A DNA stretch of 64,000 bases, taken from assembly GCA_018417955.1 (NCBI GenBank), contig JACTVC010000001.1, forward strand, positions 2,232,001-2,296,000. Reading direction: 5' to 3'. This document shows, one piece after another, positions 32,559 through 45,133 of the stretch (positions within the stretch are counted from its first letter, which is position 1; every line of letters begins with the position of its first letter). Both the position numbers and the translations under genes were made by a program. This DNA comes from Laccaria trichodermophora (taxonomy: Eukaryota; Basidiomycota; Agaricomycetes; Agaricales; Hydnangiaceae). Under the pieces are notes generated by a model that was given only the letters and a program-made list of their open reading frames with translations, was not told the origin of the DNA and made no database searches.

Positions 32559-34062
32559 ATCGATGCTGACGAAATCCTTGGCTAGATGGGTGGTCGTCGA
32601 AACCGCGCAGGCATCTGACGGAGCCCTGGTGATCATCATCACGATTCTAGCTCGCCACCCTTTCAAAGAATTGAAAACTTAATTAAGTGACCTCCTGAGG
32701 GTATATCACTAGCGACTGACCTTTATCCGATAATCTGTATTAAAAGCTGATATTATAATAAATCACCGATGACGCAAATGGTTGGATCTCACCGTGCATA
32801 AGCATCGATTACAGTCGTAACGTAGTTCAGCCTGGAAGGTCAGGATCAAAAAAAAAGCAGATAATCGTGATATGCAGTGCAATCGTCTCTGCCAACACGC
32901 GTAGATATCGTGTCAGAAAGCGCGTGGTTGTTTGAGTTGGCCGTCGAAGCGCCAGGGTCCGAAGGCCACCCTCAAATTTTAGGAAGGGAGGGCTTCCCGT
33001 GACAGACGCTTCGTAAGGACAACGGGGATTAAGGGCTTAAGCTCGACTCGTTTCATATTAGAGCTGACAGCGGGAGATGAGGGGGGTAATAATGTGATAA
33101 ACCAATCAAGGGTGCAAGTAAACTAAACGTATGCCTTGTTTGAGATCGTATGGCGCGATAATAGTAGTCGGAGTGACGAACATTAGCTTTCGCTGCGTGT
33201 CCAAGGTAAGTAGCAAATATGGCTGGCACCAAGGATGATAAGACGCCACTGATGCTAGCTTTCTAAGCCACAGTGCTTTCTGATCTCGATCTGGCCCACA
33301 TATGTAGTGCGGGGATGGATAAACGGCGACGCTGTCCATTCGGAGTTCAGAGTGGGGGAGCAGTAAAGGAATGGTAGCGTGAAGGGGTCAGAAGCATACG
33401 AAAGCGCTGATAGATATATCGGCGGACGTAGTTGACCCAGAGGATCCGGTGACATCTTGTGCATGGCGTAACAGAATTGTTGGGGGGTTGTAAGAATGGT
33501 GTGCAACAGTGAAAAAATTGGCCAATCACGTGGTCACTTGATTCAAATTTTGAACTTGAAGCTTGCAGCTTGAGCGCGAGCATGTGTGTCGATTGGGCGC
33601 AAAAGGTTTGCGGGAGGCACGCTCCATTGCGCGTCTGACGACATGCCCTGATCTCCGGAGACTAACTCGGCGGGTCCTGCAGGTTGCGGAATTGCTTCCC
33701 TTGCCTGTCAAGGACGAATTATTCCAAGACCAATTCAATCCTTGCGGAATGGGGTCTGTGGTAACCAAGTTTTCTGGAGGGGACAGCCTTGAACCAGCGC
33801 ACTCATGGAGGAAGTCGATGACAGAAACCACCTGCATTCCTAACTGAGGGCCATTACAACCTGCACCGTCGTGCGTTGTAAAGACAATGTCATGAGCGTC
33901 AATCAATGGATGCTCTTTTCCAGACCTTATTGCGATTGATGGCGTTGAGGTGTGGACACTTTGATCTTTGAGGATGCTGTCCAAAAAAAGGGTGTCGCCA
34001 GATAATTAAGTAGCTGTCTACCAACTTGTCTTGATGTTTATTTATAAGGAACAAGAAATCAA
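32559..34062. other. Intergenic, 1.5 kb
   Basis: Open frames at 33526-33984 (-) and 33563-33847 (+) overlap head to tail and neither has a family motif or intron signals, so neither is called. The final bases before 34063 are AT-rich (TTTATTTATAAGG), as expected upstream of a tRNA gene. Confidence 0.5.
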
Positions 34063-34158
34063 TGTCCCATGGCTTAGTTGGTTACGGCGTCCGACTGTTA
34101 TATGTCTCAACAAAACAATTACATCGGAAGATCGAGAGTTCGAGTCTCTCTGGGACAG
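34063..34158 (+). tRNA. tRNA-Asn (GTT) with a 22-nt intron
   Basis: The acceptor stem TGTCCCA (34063-34069) pairs fully with TGGGACA (34151-34157); the discriminator is G. The A box TGGCTTAGTTGG fits the consensus. The anticodon stem TCCGA (34090-34094) pairs with TCGGA (34124-34128). The anticodon GTT is at 34097-34099, followed by A37 and then an intron at 34101-34122, the canonical place. The T arm is GAGAG-TTCGAGT-CTCTC. A TTTT run starts at 34164, a Pol III terminator. Confidence 0.93.
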
Positions 34159-34755
34159 ATAATTTTGGAAGATTTTATTTAAGTGTCGTCTCGGAGGCAG
34201 ATGCTATGGATGAATCTTTTCCCCTGATCAACCGCCAATGAATAATATCAGCTAGAAGCGTGTGCGTACATGCAAGACCAGTCAGTCGTATCATGTTCAC
34301 GGCGTGGGCATCACGCCAAGGGGAACGCGGTAACCTTGGTGGATGAAACCACTCAAGTGTTCGAATCTTTCTCATCCATCGCGACAGTGCGCCAAATATC
34401 CGCGAAATTATCCCCTTTTTTCTCCCTTTTGCCGGTACAGATGCTTGTTTTTTATTCATGCTTGGTTGTAGAGTGGAGTGGAAATGAGACATGTACATTT
34501 TGGGATTGCTACAATATGTTTGCATTTATTGTCCAACAGCCCCGTGGAGGACATCGATTCCCTTGAAGAAATAACGAAAAGAAGGAATGGGAAATATAAG
34601 TAAAACTGAAGAAAGCAGATGAAGGTCTCAAACACGGGGATGAACATTTAAACGATACATAGCTCGATGTGCAGCGTGCAGGCAAAGAATGGGATGTAGG
34701 ACAGCAGGGTATAAATCAGAAAAAAGGTGGGATGAGATGTAGAATTATAAAGAAT
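34159..34755. other. Intergenic between tRNA-Asn and SET1
   Basis: Converging space holding the tRNA terminator and the 3' flank of SET1. Short frames only. Confidence 0.5.
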
Positions 34756-37700
34756 CTAGTTCAGGAAGCCGCGGCACTTGACAGAGCCGCAGAGACAAGG
34801 AATTTTGTCTTGCTCGAATGGGAAATGATAATCTGATTGTGTTAATTAGGGGTGCAGGGTCAAGAGGACAAAGGAGACGCACCATAAGTAATTTCGTCGC
34901 CCAACTCTATATCCTGTTTTGCGTAAATGACAATTTTCTTTTCCCCACTAATCGTAATGATCTTAGCGGTGCAATTGGGATCACAAGAATGGTTGATAAG
35001 TCGACTGTCAAAGTCATAAATCATCAAAAAAAGGAAGAGCAAAGAGAGAGAACAAGCTAACGTACCCAAGATTCCCTTTCTTCGTTGCATCCACCACCAA
35101 ATCCTCATCAATACGGAAGAGGTAACTGCTTCCGATACCCTGGCGCTCATACGTCTTCTCCCGCTTCTCAGCGACCTGCGCCCGAATAACCTCTCCAACA
35201 TACTCAATCACCATCTCCCCTTTGGAAATCTTCTCCATTGCGTACAAACCCCAATCATGAATGGGCGAACGAGCAAACCGAAGATGCTTCTTCCTGGTCT
35301 GCAGCTGGTTGAACTTAAACGTGAGTTCATTGGCAGCCGACTCTCCTTTAGAAAGCGCCACTGCCCGCTGCACCTGGTTGATCTCTTCCAATCCTTGGGC
35401 TCGTCGACGAGCATTGGCACGATTGGATCGTGAAGAAGTGACGTGTTGCGATTGAGGGTCCTCTGCAGGGCCAGGAAGCTCAACTCGACTGGTGTTCGTG
35501 CGCGCCTGGTATTGTGCAACGTAGGCTGCCTTTTCCGCGTGAGTGATCTTGTAAAAACCTTCCGTCCGAGCAGAGCCAGTAACATGCTTCCTGAAGGGGA
35601 CGGCACTGGCTGAGGGCGGAGGTGGTTCCGGCACGTCTACAGTAGGATGTTTGTAACCTGATAGTGCAAGCTTGACAAAGAAGATGTCTTCATCATCCTC
35701 ACAAAGACCCAAGCCCACAGGATCTGGCGGAGGAGTGGGTTGTGGTGTTGGGATTCGAGGCCGACGTTTGGATACCGGTGGTGGCGAAGGAGAACGAGAA
35801 GGAGATAAAGACGAGTCGAATGCATCAGTGATCTGGACATCGGCCACAGCAGGAACGTCAAAGTCAGCAGGTTGCACGACATCGTCGACAATGTCTTTCT
35901 TCTGCAGGAACTTCTTCTTCAAAGCCTTCTTGCCCTTGATTTCAACAGTAACCTCCTTCTTCTGCTTCTTCCTCATTGGTTGCTCCTCCTCCTCCTCCTC
36001 TTCGTCCCGGGCCTCAGAAGTAAGCCTCTTCCGCCTCACCGCCTCAATCCGGACCGTATCAGCCTCATCCTCTTCTTCCGACTCCGCCTCCAGCTCCTCC
36101 ACCGCCTTTTTCGCAACCTTTTTCACGTCCTTTTTCCTCTTTTTCTTCGGTCTCTCCTCCACTTCCTCCTGCTCCTCCACTTCCTTCACTTCCACCGCCT
36201 CCTGAACAACTTCCTTCGGCTTCGCCTTCTTGAAAGACAACCCCTTCAAGCCTCGCTTCTCAAGAGGTTTCTGCTCCATCAACGCCTGTGTACGATGACT
36301 CCTCTCCTCCAGCATCACCCTCCTCAACTCAGGCATCACGATCCTGTCGGTGATGTCTTTAGCAAGCAAGGCACGCAGCTCGTCAATGATCATCTTCTGC
36401 GCCTGTTCCACCATCTCTTCATCCGTCCAGCGTTTTTCAATCACACCAACCGAGGCAGAGGTCGGAGGAGGGCAGACAGTGAGCGTGACACTTTGATGTC
36501 CTAGAGTCTTCCTCTCGAGAACAGCAACTGTACGTCGAGCAGTGGTGGGTTTGGAGAACGTCACGTAGTATCCTGTATGATCACGCAGGACCTTCAGAAA
36601 AAGAAAGGAAAAAAAGGTCATCACCAGAGACAATTTATACAGAACAAGTAAACGCACCTCATCCAAATCATGTTCAAAGTCTTGAAAAAACGTCCTCACT
36701 TCCTCATCCTTGATACTACGCAACATCCCAACCTCAACCTTGACATGATCATGCCCATTCTCCTTCAACGCCTTCATCAACACCGCCCTCTCCTTCTCCT
36801 TCTCCACCCTTTCCTTCTCTTTATCCACCTCAGACTTGTGTTCATACGACGACCGCAACGCACTCTTCCGCACGGGTGACAGAAATGGGGACGGAGAACG
36901 CATAGGTGAAGGATGATAGTGATTAAAGCTATTCGCATGATACCTTGACCTCTGCGAGATCGAGTAGGACTTGAGCCGGCCCCGCTCACGATCACGATCG
37001 CGCTCATGGTCATCTTGACGCGGAGATCCATCTCGGTCTCTTTGATCCCTGTAATCTCTGGACCTGTCTCGATCCCGATCTCGTGGTGCCATAGGCATGG
37101 CCTGCAATCGGGCGCGAATCAGTGATTGGGGGATTGGGGGCGGGGGTGCGGGGGCCAGGGGCTTCGGAGGAAGCTGGGGGTTTAGAGCTGCTCCAGGTTT
37201 CGGAGGAATAGCGCCATTGGGAAGAGGCCCCGGAGGAGGATGGCTGGATGGGGCACCAACATGAGGGCTGCTCCCGCTCGTAGACGCGGCAATGGTTGGG
37301 TTTGCTGGCAGAGAATGATGTGGCGGCAGTCTTGGGACGCCTCCTCGATTATGAAGAGGTGTACTTACAGACGGGGTCTGTGGCGTTCCCACCTTCGCAG
37401 GACCACCGTTACCAGCTGCAGCTGGAGGAACAACCCCATTGACAGCCGGGATCGGTGGTTGCAGCAGCAGCAATCCTTTATCCCTGCGCCTTTTTTCTTC
37501 CCGTTCCCTCTTCTTCCTCTCATCCAGCTCCTTTAATACCGCTTTCATCTTGAGCCCCTCCCCATCCAGAACAGCTTTCCATTCCTCAACTTCTCCAGGT
37601 TTGGATATCCCCTGCAAGCCGCCCTTGCGCCCATTCTCCTTCTCCGCACACTTCTTCGCCTCATCGTGTGTCGCAAATCTAATCAACACAATCCCCAGTG

Positions 37701-39480
37701 CACTTCCATTCTCCTTATCAATTTGGGGTTCATAGGACTGGAGCGGACCGTATTGACTAAACCTTTGCTTTAAAAGATGGTTTGGTGTCAGTGGTGAGAT
37801 GTTCATGACTAGGACAGAGGTTGCTGGGGGAGGACCTGTTGAATTAGCGTCATGCTACCATTTGAGAAGACGCAATGTATCAGCAGTATTCTTGATGCAT
37901 AATCAAATGGACTCACCTCGTACTTGAGCTCTATCAACTCAGTCCTCATCGGCCTCATGGTAGGCAACTTCTTGAACCCCTTCTCCTTCCTTGGATCACG
38001 AACAATAACCTCTTCCTCCCTCATACCATCACCGTCCGCTTCAGCTGGACCAACAACCTCACCCTCCATTCGGTAGAGCACTTCCTTTCCCTTCCCTTTC
38101 CCGCGTACCCGCTCTAGTATCACCGACTCACTTGCATGCTTTTTCACATGTTCAATCAGTTGACGGTAGTATGACGGTGGCTTCGTATTTATGTGGTAGG
38201 AGGAAGAGGAGGAAGAGGTTAGAGAGTCAACAGCCGGATCGTACAGGACTTTGAACTGCCTATGATTGGGACATTCAGATCGCGGTGCCGGCCAGGAGGG
38301 AAGAGGGGGTAACGAGTACAGCTTTGGCTCCGTTGGGGTCTGAGGTTTTTGCGGCTCCTTTGGTAAATTTGTTTGTCGATGCCTGGGATCTGGGGACGCA
38401 ACACGATGGGAGAATGTGGGTAAACGAGGCAGGGGTTCGTCCAGTGGGGTGGGCGGTCGTGGGGGGATTATCAAGAGTGGTGGCGAGGATGAAGGTGGTG
38501 GCGGAGACTTATAGGATATCTTAGCCCGGGATGGTAGATGCGGCGAAGAGGGTAGTGAAGGTGATTTCAACCGAGGAGAAGATGGGGATCGTAATGGTGG
38601 TAGGGGCGGTGGTGAAGAAGCTGGAGGCAGCGGTGGAGGAGGTGGTCGTGGTGGTGATGAGGTTGGGGGTGGTGGAGGAGGAGGTTGTGTTGGAGGTTGG
38701 GATTTAGGTTCAGGTGGTGGTTGTGATGCAATAAATATTTCAGGACTTATTGAAGGGGGCGGAGGGGCAGGCAGAGGTTCGTAGTTTGGAGGTGGTGGTG
38801 GTGGTGGAGGAGGCTCACTTAACAGCGTAGCACGATCACGACGCGGCTGCAAGGGTATGTGCAGAGATGGGCGGTCTTTAGGCAGGGCCGTCGATCTCGA
38901 GACAGCATTGGGTGTCATTGGAATAGAAATGGCAGCTCTGCTTCCGCTCCCACTTCCGGAGGCAATTCCATTAGTCCCGTTAGTCGCGGCTTCTTGCCAA
39001 CCATTGGGCTGCGAAGGTGCGGATTGCCAAACCTAGATGAAGTTGAAAGGAGAAGAACGAGAAATGAGCGATCGAACATTAATGATGGATGAAAAAATTC
39101 TTTACTCCTGTGTTCGACCATGAGGGCACCGTGTCAGCTTTTTTCCCTTTAATCGATATTGGATGCCTGTTGCTCTGGAGCGCGTGAGACCCGAGGCCGT
39201 TTGGTGTACTTGGGCCAGCGATATTTGAGTACCCATTTGTTGGATGATTCTTGGGGCCTGCAGGGGGCAACTTTGCAAAGGCGCTATCTCTTAAGATACG
39301 TGGACCAGTTGGTATTGGTTTAGGAGCAGCCGATTGTTGCGACAGTGATGTGGCAGAAGGTCTGTGAGGCTGCTGTTGTTGTGGCGGGGGCTGGTTGATG
39401 GCAGGAGCAGCCAAAGGCGAAGCAGCCGGCAACGAGCTCAACAAGGCTCTGGGACCCTTCGGAGGGGCCTTGCCTGACAT
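34756..39480 (-). CDS. SET1: SET1 histone H3 lysine-4 methyltransferase
   Basis: Six exons (minus strand): 39480-39106, 39032-37917, 37854-36658, 36591-35066, 35004-34883 and 34832-34756. Total 4413 nt, 1470 aa. Layout: a Pro-rich N-terminus (about 150-330); an RRM around 510-590; a second RRM-like SET-associated domain (about 850-940, with [15 protein letters not shown]); a Lys/Glu-rich region with long acidic stretches; the N-SET domain ([26 protein letters not shown]); and the SET domain from about 1330 ([48 protein letters not shown]). It ends with the post-[16 protein letters not shown], whose three Cys bind zinc. It is the catalytic subunit of COMPASS, acting on chromatin at active promoters. 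All signature residues are present. Confidence 0.96.
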
Positions 39481-40345
39481 TGAGCGCGCCCCAGACGGCC
39501 GTTACGGCAAGAAAAAAGGCAAAAGGATGAGGAGATGGAGGATTGAGCAAGGAAGGTCTGGCGCGCGTGGCAACACAGGTCGTCGCCAAACAATGCCAGA
39601 CACTCCTCCTCGCTGCCCACCACCATCTCTCTTCGATATACTCAGTATAGCATGTTACATGGGAGGCCACTGGAGCGCTGACGGAAGCGAGGATGATGCC
39701 AATGTAAACCGCGCTTAATGTGAATTGTCGTATCTACTCAGGCTATCACTTTACGTTGGCAACAAGCAGCGACAAACCCTTCGGAAAACATGGCAACGAC
39801 GAATATAAGGCGGGGGGTGATGAGGGAGGAACCAAGGAATGTTTGAAGCAGAGTCCGCAACCCACCCAACTTGTTGACTCGTTGGGAGTGAAAGTTTGGG
39901 TTACCAACTCACCAAAGGCAACATCTATCATCTTCAATATAAACCAGATACTCTATCGATAGCGTTGGGGGAATCTGCAGACGCCACCTGCAGAGCTACA
40001 CGCGATTTGCGAGAGCGTTAAGCTCTGTGTGGCTTGCCCATCGTGAAGCTTCGAGGACATACATCGCCCATGATGACCATATCCGTTTACATTTCCACCC
40101 TCTACGCCAGCGAGCACAGTGTAGGGCTCCCCGCAATCGAGTCATGCGCTTCGACAAGACTGGGACCCGGACAACGCTGATAATTCGATCGCAACATGAA
40201 GTGCACGACGCAAAAACGTTTGAACCTCCGGTGCCAAGAAACGGGAAGACCGTTCGATCGAGGGCCCATAACAGACAAAGCTGGTGATGCAATATAATGA
40301 TCTACCTACACGAGATCACCCTCTACCCAGAAAGATATACAAGCA
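39481..40345. other. Intergenic upstream of SET1
   Basis: Holds the SET1 promoter and the 3' flank of the next minus-strand gene. Open frames at 39395-39718 (+), 39720-39962 (+) and 39996-40292 (-) show no motif. Confidence 0.5.
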
Positions 40346-41338
40346 CTACAACGTCCGCAAAGCATGAAGGACCTCTTCATAATCATTGACAACCCATCTC
40401 CGACCTGCCCTCTCAAAGACCCATTTCTTCCTGTATCGATTCCTACGAAAAGTCTGGACAACCCTCCCATTCGATAAGATCCACGAGTAATCCGCTTGCT
40501 CGCCCTCCTCCCCACCCTCGTGTTCCTGAGATACCACATCCTCAAACTCATCCTCATCCTCACTCGTCTCCGCAGAATCTGCCCCATGTCCATGTGCAGA
40601 TCTGCAGTGATTGATTGTAGAGGAATAACCCCCGTGATCAGCCGACGAACCTGAAAGGGACATCGACCTTGAGTGGCCTGCACCGAGCTGGGGAGTGTCA
40701 CTACGATCAACCAGAAGGTCAACCACGCTCTCTCCTAAATGTCGTCGTAATTTCGCAACGCGTCTCCTCTGAGCTGTGGTCGGGGAGGGGATTTCTGGGG
40801 GGACACCACTATCAGCATAGGCCCATACCGAATCCAGCTTTGGTGGGAAAAAGGAGGGTAAAGTCGACTTGCACCCATCCTCAAAACTATCGTCGAAAGG
40901 CGAGGTAAAATAAACAGGGCATGGTGAAGGCGGGTCACAAGCTAAAAAGGACTCCTTGCCATCAGAGGACGGTACAGGTGACAGCGGGGGCAGGGGAGGA
41001 AGTGGACGGGGGGAAAGTTGTTGTGATTGGTGAACAACCGGTTTATCCCAAAGCACCGGAGGAGCCGAACGTGGTGCTGGTGGATGTGCAGCGGCAGATG
41101 GGTGTGGGATCGCGGGGAGTGGGCGAACGAAGGGCCGTCCACCAGATATGGAATGCAGAGAACTTCGGTCGGACTCGAAGCTCGTGCGGCAGAGAGGTCT
41201 GGAAGACAGCATGGGTGAATCTTGCCACGATAGAAAACTTAGTTGTGCGTCTTGGAGAGCTTTGACCATTTCTGCTGTTGGTTTTCCGGCGATGCCTTGT
41301 TGCTGCAGCATAGCTTGATTTTGAACCGTTGGTATCAT
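40346..41338 (-). CDS. Unrecognised 330-aa protein, single exon
   Basis: The ORF is intact from the ATG at 41338 to the stop at 40346. The N-terminal half is Pro and Ser rich and looks disordered (PRPLPPLPPLSPVPSSDGKE). The middle has a basic block, TAQRRRVAKLRRHLGESVVD, and an acidic one, SAETSEDEDEFEDVVSQEHE. The C-terminal 50 residues are compact and aromatic (RKKWVFERAGRRWVVNDYEE, then LHALRTL), which reads like a conserved domain. I believe similar proteins occur in other agaricomycetes but cannot name a family or function. Codon composition is like its neighbours. Confidence 0.7.
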   Translation of the reverse strand: MIPTVQNQAMLQQQGIAGKPTAEMVKALQDAQLSFLSWQDSPMLSSRPLCRTSFESDRSSLHSISGGRPFVRPLPAIPHPSAAAHPPAPRSAPPVLWDKPVVHQSQQLSPRPLPPLPPLSPVPSSDGKESFLACDPPSPCPVYFTSPFDDSFEDGCKSTLPSFFPPKLDSVWAYADSGVPPEIPSPTTAQRRRVAKLRRHLGESVVDLLVDRSDTPQLGAGHSRSMSLSGSSADHGGYSSTINHCRSAHGHGADSAETSEDEDEFEDVVSQEHEGGEEGEQADYSWILSNGRVVQTFRRNRYRKKWVFERAGRRWVVNDYEEVLHALRTL

Positions 41339-43384
41339 GGTGAAGGGTATTTTTCTGGAAAGCGCTGCTTGCGGTTTACGAAGGTGGGGTTGATATATAT
41401 GAGAATTTTCAATGTGAAGATTTTGGCACGTTTTCTAGGCGGGTTGTTGTGCGGAGTCCATGGGTCGAGCAATGTTACATTTCACATGCTTCTGCTGGCC
41501 AGGGTTTCAACGAGGTTTCCCCTATAATTCTCAGCTGATTATAGTTACAGGAAGAAGACTAAAGCGCAAGATTTAGGTCGCGAGATATCCTCGCACAGAA
41601 AATCCAATGGGGACATTCGACGTTCTGCTTGATATTTGGATGGCAGTTCGACGGTCTGACTGACAAAAATCTTTCAAGTAGAAAAAGCAAAGAATGCTGC
41701 CGTCGTCACCTTGCCAGTGGTATCCGGCTCCCTGCATACACGAGGCATTAAAGGAGATCAACCCGCAACTCTGCGAGCAGTGAGGTAAATCATGGGGCAC
41801 GTTAGCCGCACCCTAAAGACAACAATCAAGACTTGCGGCCTTTTAAGCCACTCTTGAGAAATTGATCAAGGTAACGAAGAAGAAAAAGACACATACTGCG
41901 GGCTCCTAGGTGCGTACTCACCGCTACGCCTGAAGTTGAGAAGAGTTGAGAGGGAACTTGAACGGAAAACCAAGGCAGGCACTCATGTTTTTATATTCAA
42001 ATTGCGCATGCGCTCGTCCCGGTGATACTTCCTCGGGTTCTATTTATATCTCGAGCAAAGAAAACAAACAAATGGACCGCAGTTAGAGTGCGATGGAGCC
42101 TTCGGTTTGGCAGAGTTTCAACCGCACCCGTTAATTTGAGGTCGACGCCGTCAGTTGTAATCTTTGCAATACAATTATTGAGCCAGCTCAATTCAACACC
42201 AGTAAATGAAAGCATCTGGATAAGCGAAAAAACGTACTTACTAGGATGGACCGTCCGGGAAAGGTGCATCATTGAAATTTGCGAGGTACGGTACGTTCAC
42301 AGTCTCAATTTTAGTAGAATTCACAGTGATGAGCGTGAACTTCAACAGGTCTTCTCGAGTCCATAGGACCAGCAAGGTTGCCCACCCAAGCGCTGAGAGA
42401 AACTCGCCCCGGACATCCTATAACTCGCGAATTAACGCACACGCCATGGTGCAGGTAATTCCCAGACACGGTACGCGCGATATAATTGATATATGCCTAG
42501 GGATCCTGATCTTCTGAGGAAAGCCACGCCTTGAATTCCATTTTGTCATCTTGTCAAACGTCGTAGCAGGCGGAGAAATTGCTTTGAACGAGATGCGCGC
42601 GTATAACACAGTAGGTCGCTTTGTGCAGTCAGAGGATTAACTTGCGAGTGTGGCCATCGTTCAATTGGCAAGTAAAAACGTGCACGACCTTGTTGTGGAG
42701 CAGCACCAGACGGCAGAGGATAGGCCGAGGATAACAACGGGAGCAACACTGGCAGCACTATGTTTGGTAGACGGGCCAGTCGTTGTCAGGAGCAAATTTT
42801 TCAGGCGCTTCGAATTCTCAGCCCTCGCTGTTCTCAAAGGACCATATGTCAAGCATGTCAAGGATAGCGACGCATGTACCACTTGAATGCCCAATGCTAA
42901 AGGTGAGCATTGCAAGACGAAGGGAACCAAATTCAAGTACCTATGACTGTCGAGCCTGCCTTCAACATCTTTCCGCCGAAACTGTGCCATGGGGCTGGGT
43001 CCTGCGTAAAATAAGTAATAGACACGCCCTGGTTCATCGTGGGTGACAAAATTCCCCTTCAGACGGGTTGAGAAGCAGTAGAGGTCCCGCAACAAGCCTG
43101 GATGATTATCGGGCGAGGTTGTTGTTGATGGTGGATGGTAGTTTGCCACAAAGGCACCGAACATGACGCCCGATTAGAGCCAAACGCTCACTCCCCGACG
43201 TCCACGGTCCCCTGAGCGGCGGGTTGGCAATTTAAGTGGGAAAGATATTATTGACGCGATGGAGCACGTGAATTGATCACTACCGCGTCGGTTCTCATCT
43301 TCCCCGAGGACGAGTCGACGACCATACATATAGTAAGTATACAATATACACACCTATACCCCACTGACAGCGCCGCCGCCCAAG
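41339..43384. other. Intergenic, about 2 kb, no gene recognised
   Basis: Frames such as 42661-43164 (-, 167 codons) and 42022-42366 (+) overlap others on the opposite strand and have no motif. The far end holds the promoter of the alpha/beta hydrolase gene, with a TATA-like TATACAATATA near 43338. Confidence 0.45.
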
Positions 43385-45133
43385 ATGCAGAAACAATCAT
43401 CATACCCAAGACCACCCCCTCACACATGGACACCCATGCAAGTCCGAACACCCCTACCCGTCTACCCACCCCCTGAGCCCCTCCCGCTCCCCTTACCCTC
43501 CCTTCCCTCTCCACCCCGGAAACCAGCATTCAACGCCCCATTCACACTAAGCACGCACATCCTCCCCGCGTCCTACCTCCGCACAAGCCGGTACGTCGAC
43601 ATACCCGCGTCTCCCCCAGAATCAGCGAGTAAAGCCGAAAGACACGCGTTCCTGCTCAAAACGCGTGCGAAACTCAGGGAAATGAGGGGGTCGACGTGGA
43701 CGGATGGGTATCTTCGCGTTTTGTGGAATTGCGTGAACCGTTATGTGCGCAATGATTTGAACTTGAAGGCGGGGAGTTCGACTGGTCTGACTCTTTTCTT
43801 TGCGCATGCGAATGGGTTTCCGAAGGAGGTGCGTGTTGTTCTGTGAGATATCGATTGAACGTGCGAGTCGATGATTTGTTTTGAGTAGATGTGGGAATCT
43901 GTACTTGCGGTTCTCCTCTCGTCCCCTGCAGGTCGGATTATTGACGAGGTGTGGGCATGGGAATCTGTTCAGCATGGTGACGCGGCCCTAATCAATGCAG
44001 GAAACCTCTCTGCAGTTTGTGCGTGATCTGCTTGCCTCTAATTACGGCCCTCACCATCCTAATTGGTTTTTATCTAGTCGACTGGCAGGATAACGCAAGG
44101 GACATCATAAACTTCATGCTCAACTTCCTTCCAGCCGCCCCTTCAACCACACCCCTACCAACCCACCTTGCACGTCTACCCAATGCCGAAGCAGAACTCC
44201 GCAAAGCAAACGGGTTCGCACACCGAACATTCATAGCCGTAGGCCACTCTTACGGCGGATGCACCTCGTACGTACGCTCTTTTCGCCCCGACTAAATATT
44301 CAACAAAATTTATCTACACACCCAGAACCCTCGCAGCGCAAATGTTTCCCAAGCTCTTCTCCGCCCTCGTCCTCGTCGACCCTGTCATCGTCAAACCACC
44401 TAGCACCGAACAAGAATACGCAGAGGGTACCCAAGCGAGGACTGATAACCTCATCCTCGGCGCACTCATGAGGCGGGATACATGGTCATCAAGGCATGTA
44501 CCTCTCCTTTTCCCCTTTTCATATCAACTCACCTCTTCCTTCCACACAACAGAGAAGAAGCCCTATCAACATTCCTAAAAAACCCTTTCTTCCGCGCCTG
44601 GGATCCAACCTCTTTAGAGCTCTACGTCACCTGCGGAACATACCTCACTGGCACCCAATCAAACCCAGTGGCAAAGTTAAAAATGTCAGGTATGCACGAA
44701 GCCATCGTCTTTTCGGAGACGCACACCGAATTTGAGGTGTATGACCGGTTGCCGGCGTTGGATGAACGGATTAAATTGAGGTGGGTTGTTCCTGGTAGGG
44801 AAGATGCGCCCGAATTTGGGCCGAAGGGGTCGACGGGGAGGAGGGTTTGGGTTAGGCCTGGGAATTCGACGAATGTTAGGATTGAGGGTGCTGGGCATTT
44901 GGTATGTTTCGCGTTCTTCGCTTGTGTAAGGGGGTGATGAGTGTATTGATTTTTTTGGGGGGGCGGTTGTAGATACCGCAGGAGAGACCTAAGCTGCTTG
45001 GTGGGTTTTTTTTCTTTCTTTGGTTATTAACAGCTGACGTTGATTTTCTTTTCTCGTAGCGAACGACCTACGTGATTTTATTCTGCAACATTATTCGCCG
45101 GTCAAGCCATTAACGATGGGGGCTATGTTGTAA
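43385..45133 (+). CDS. Alpha/beta hydrolase
   Basis: Seven exons: 43385-43828, 43889-44018, 44078-44267, 44326-44493, 44553-44901, 44973-45000 and 45060-45133. Total 1383 nt, 460 aa. The N-terminal 60 residues are Pro-rich. The fold shows the oxyanion motif FFAHANGFPKE, the nucleophile elbow GHSYGG with Ser249, the strand FSALVLVDPVIV after it, and a late His426 in GAGHLIPQERP. The acid residue is not certain. The substrate cannot be read from the sequence; related fungal proteins are annotated as general lipases, esterases or AB-hydrolase family members. The intron after exon 4 must start with GC (AG|GCATGT) to keep the frame. No signal peptide is seen. Confidence 0.85.

Noticed and set aside
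33526..33984. 152-codon minus-strand frame
   Set aside because: It overlaps a plus-strand frame, has mixed composition, no motif and no intron signals joining it to further exons.
35672..36504. 177- and 210-codon plus-strand frames
   Set aside because: Antisense shadows of the Lys/Glu-rich part of SET1, giving Ser/Phe or Leu-rich translations.
42661..43164. 167-codon minus-strand frame
   Set aside because: No recognisable domain, overlaps several opposite frames, and no supporting exon structure.
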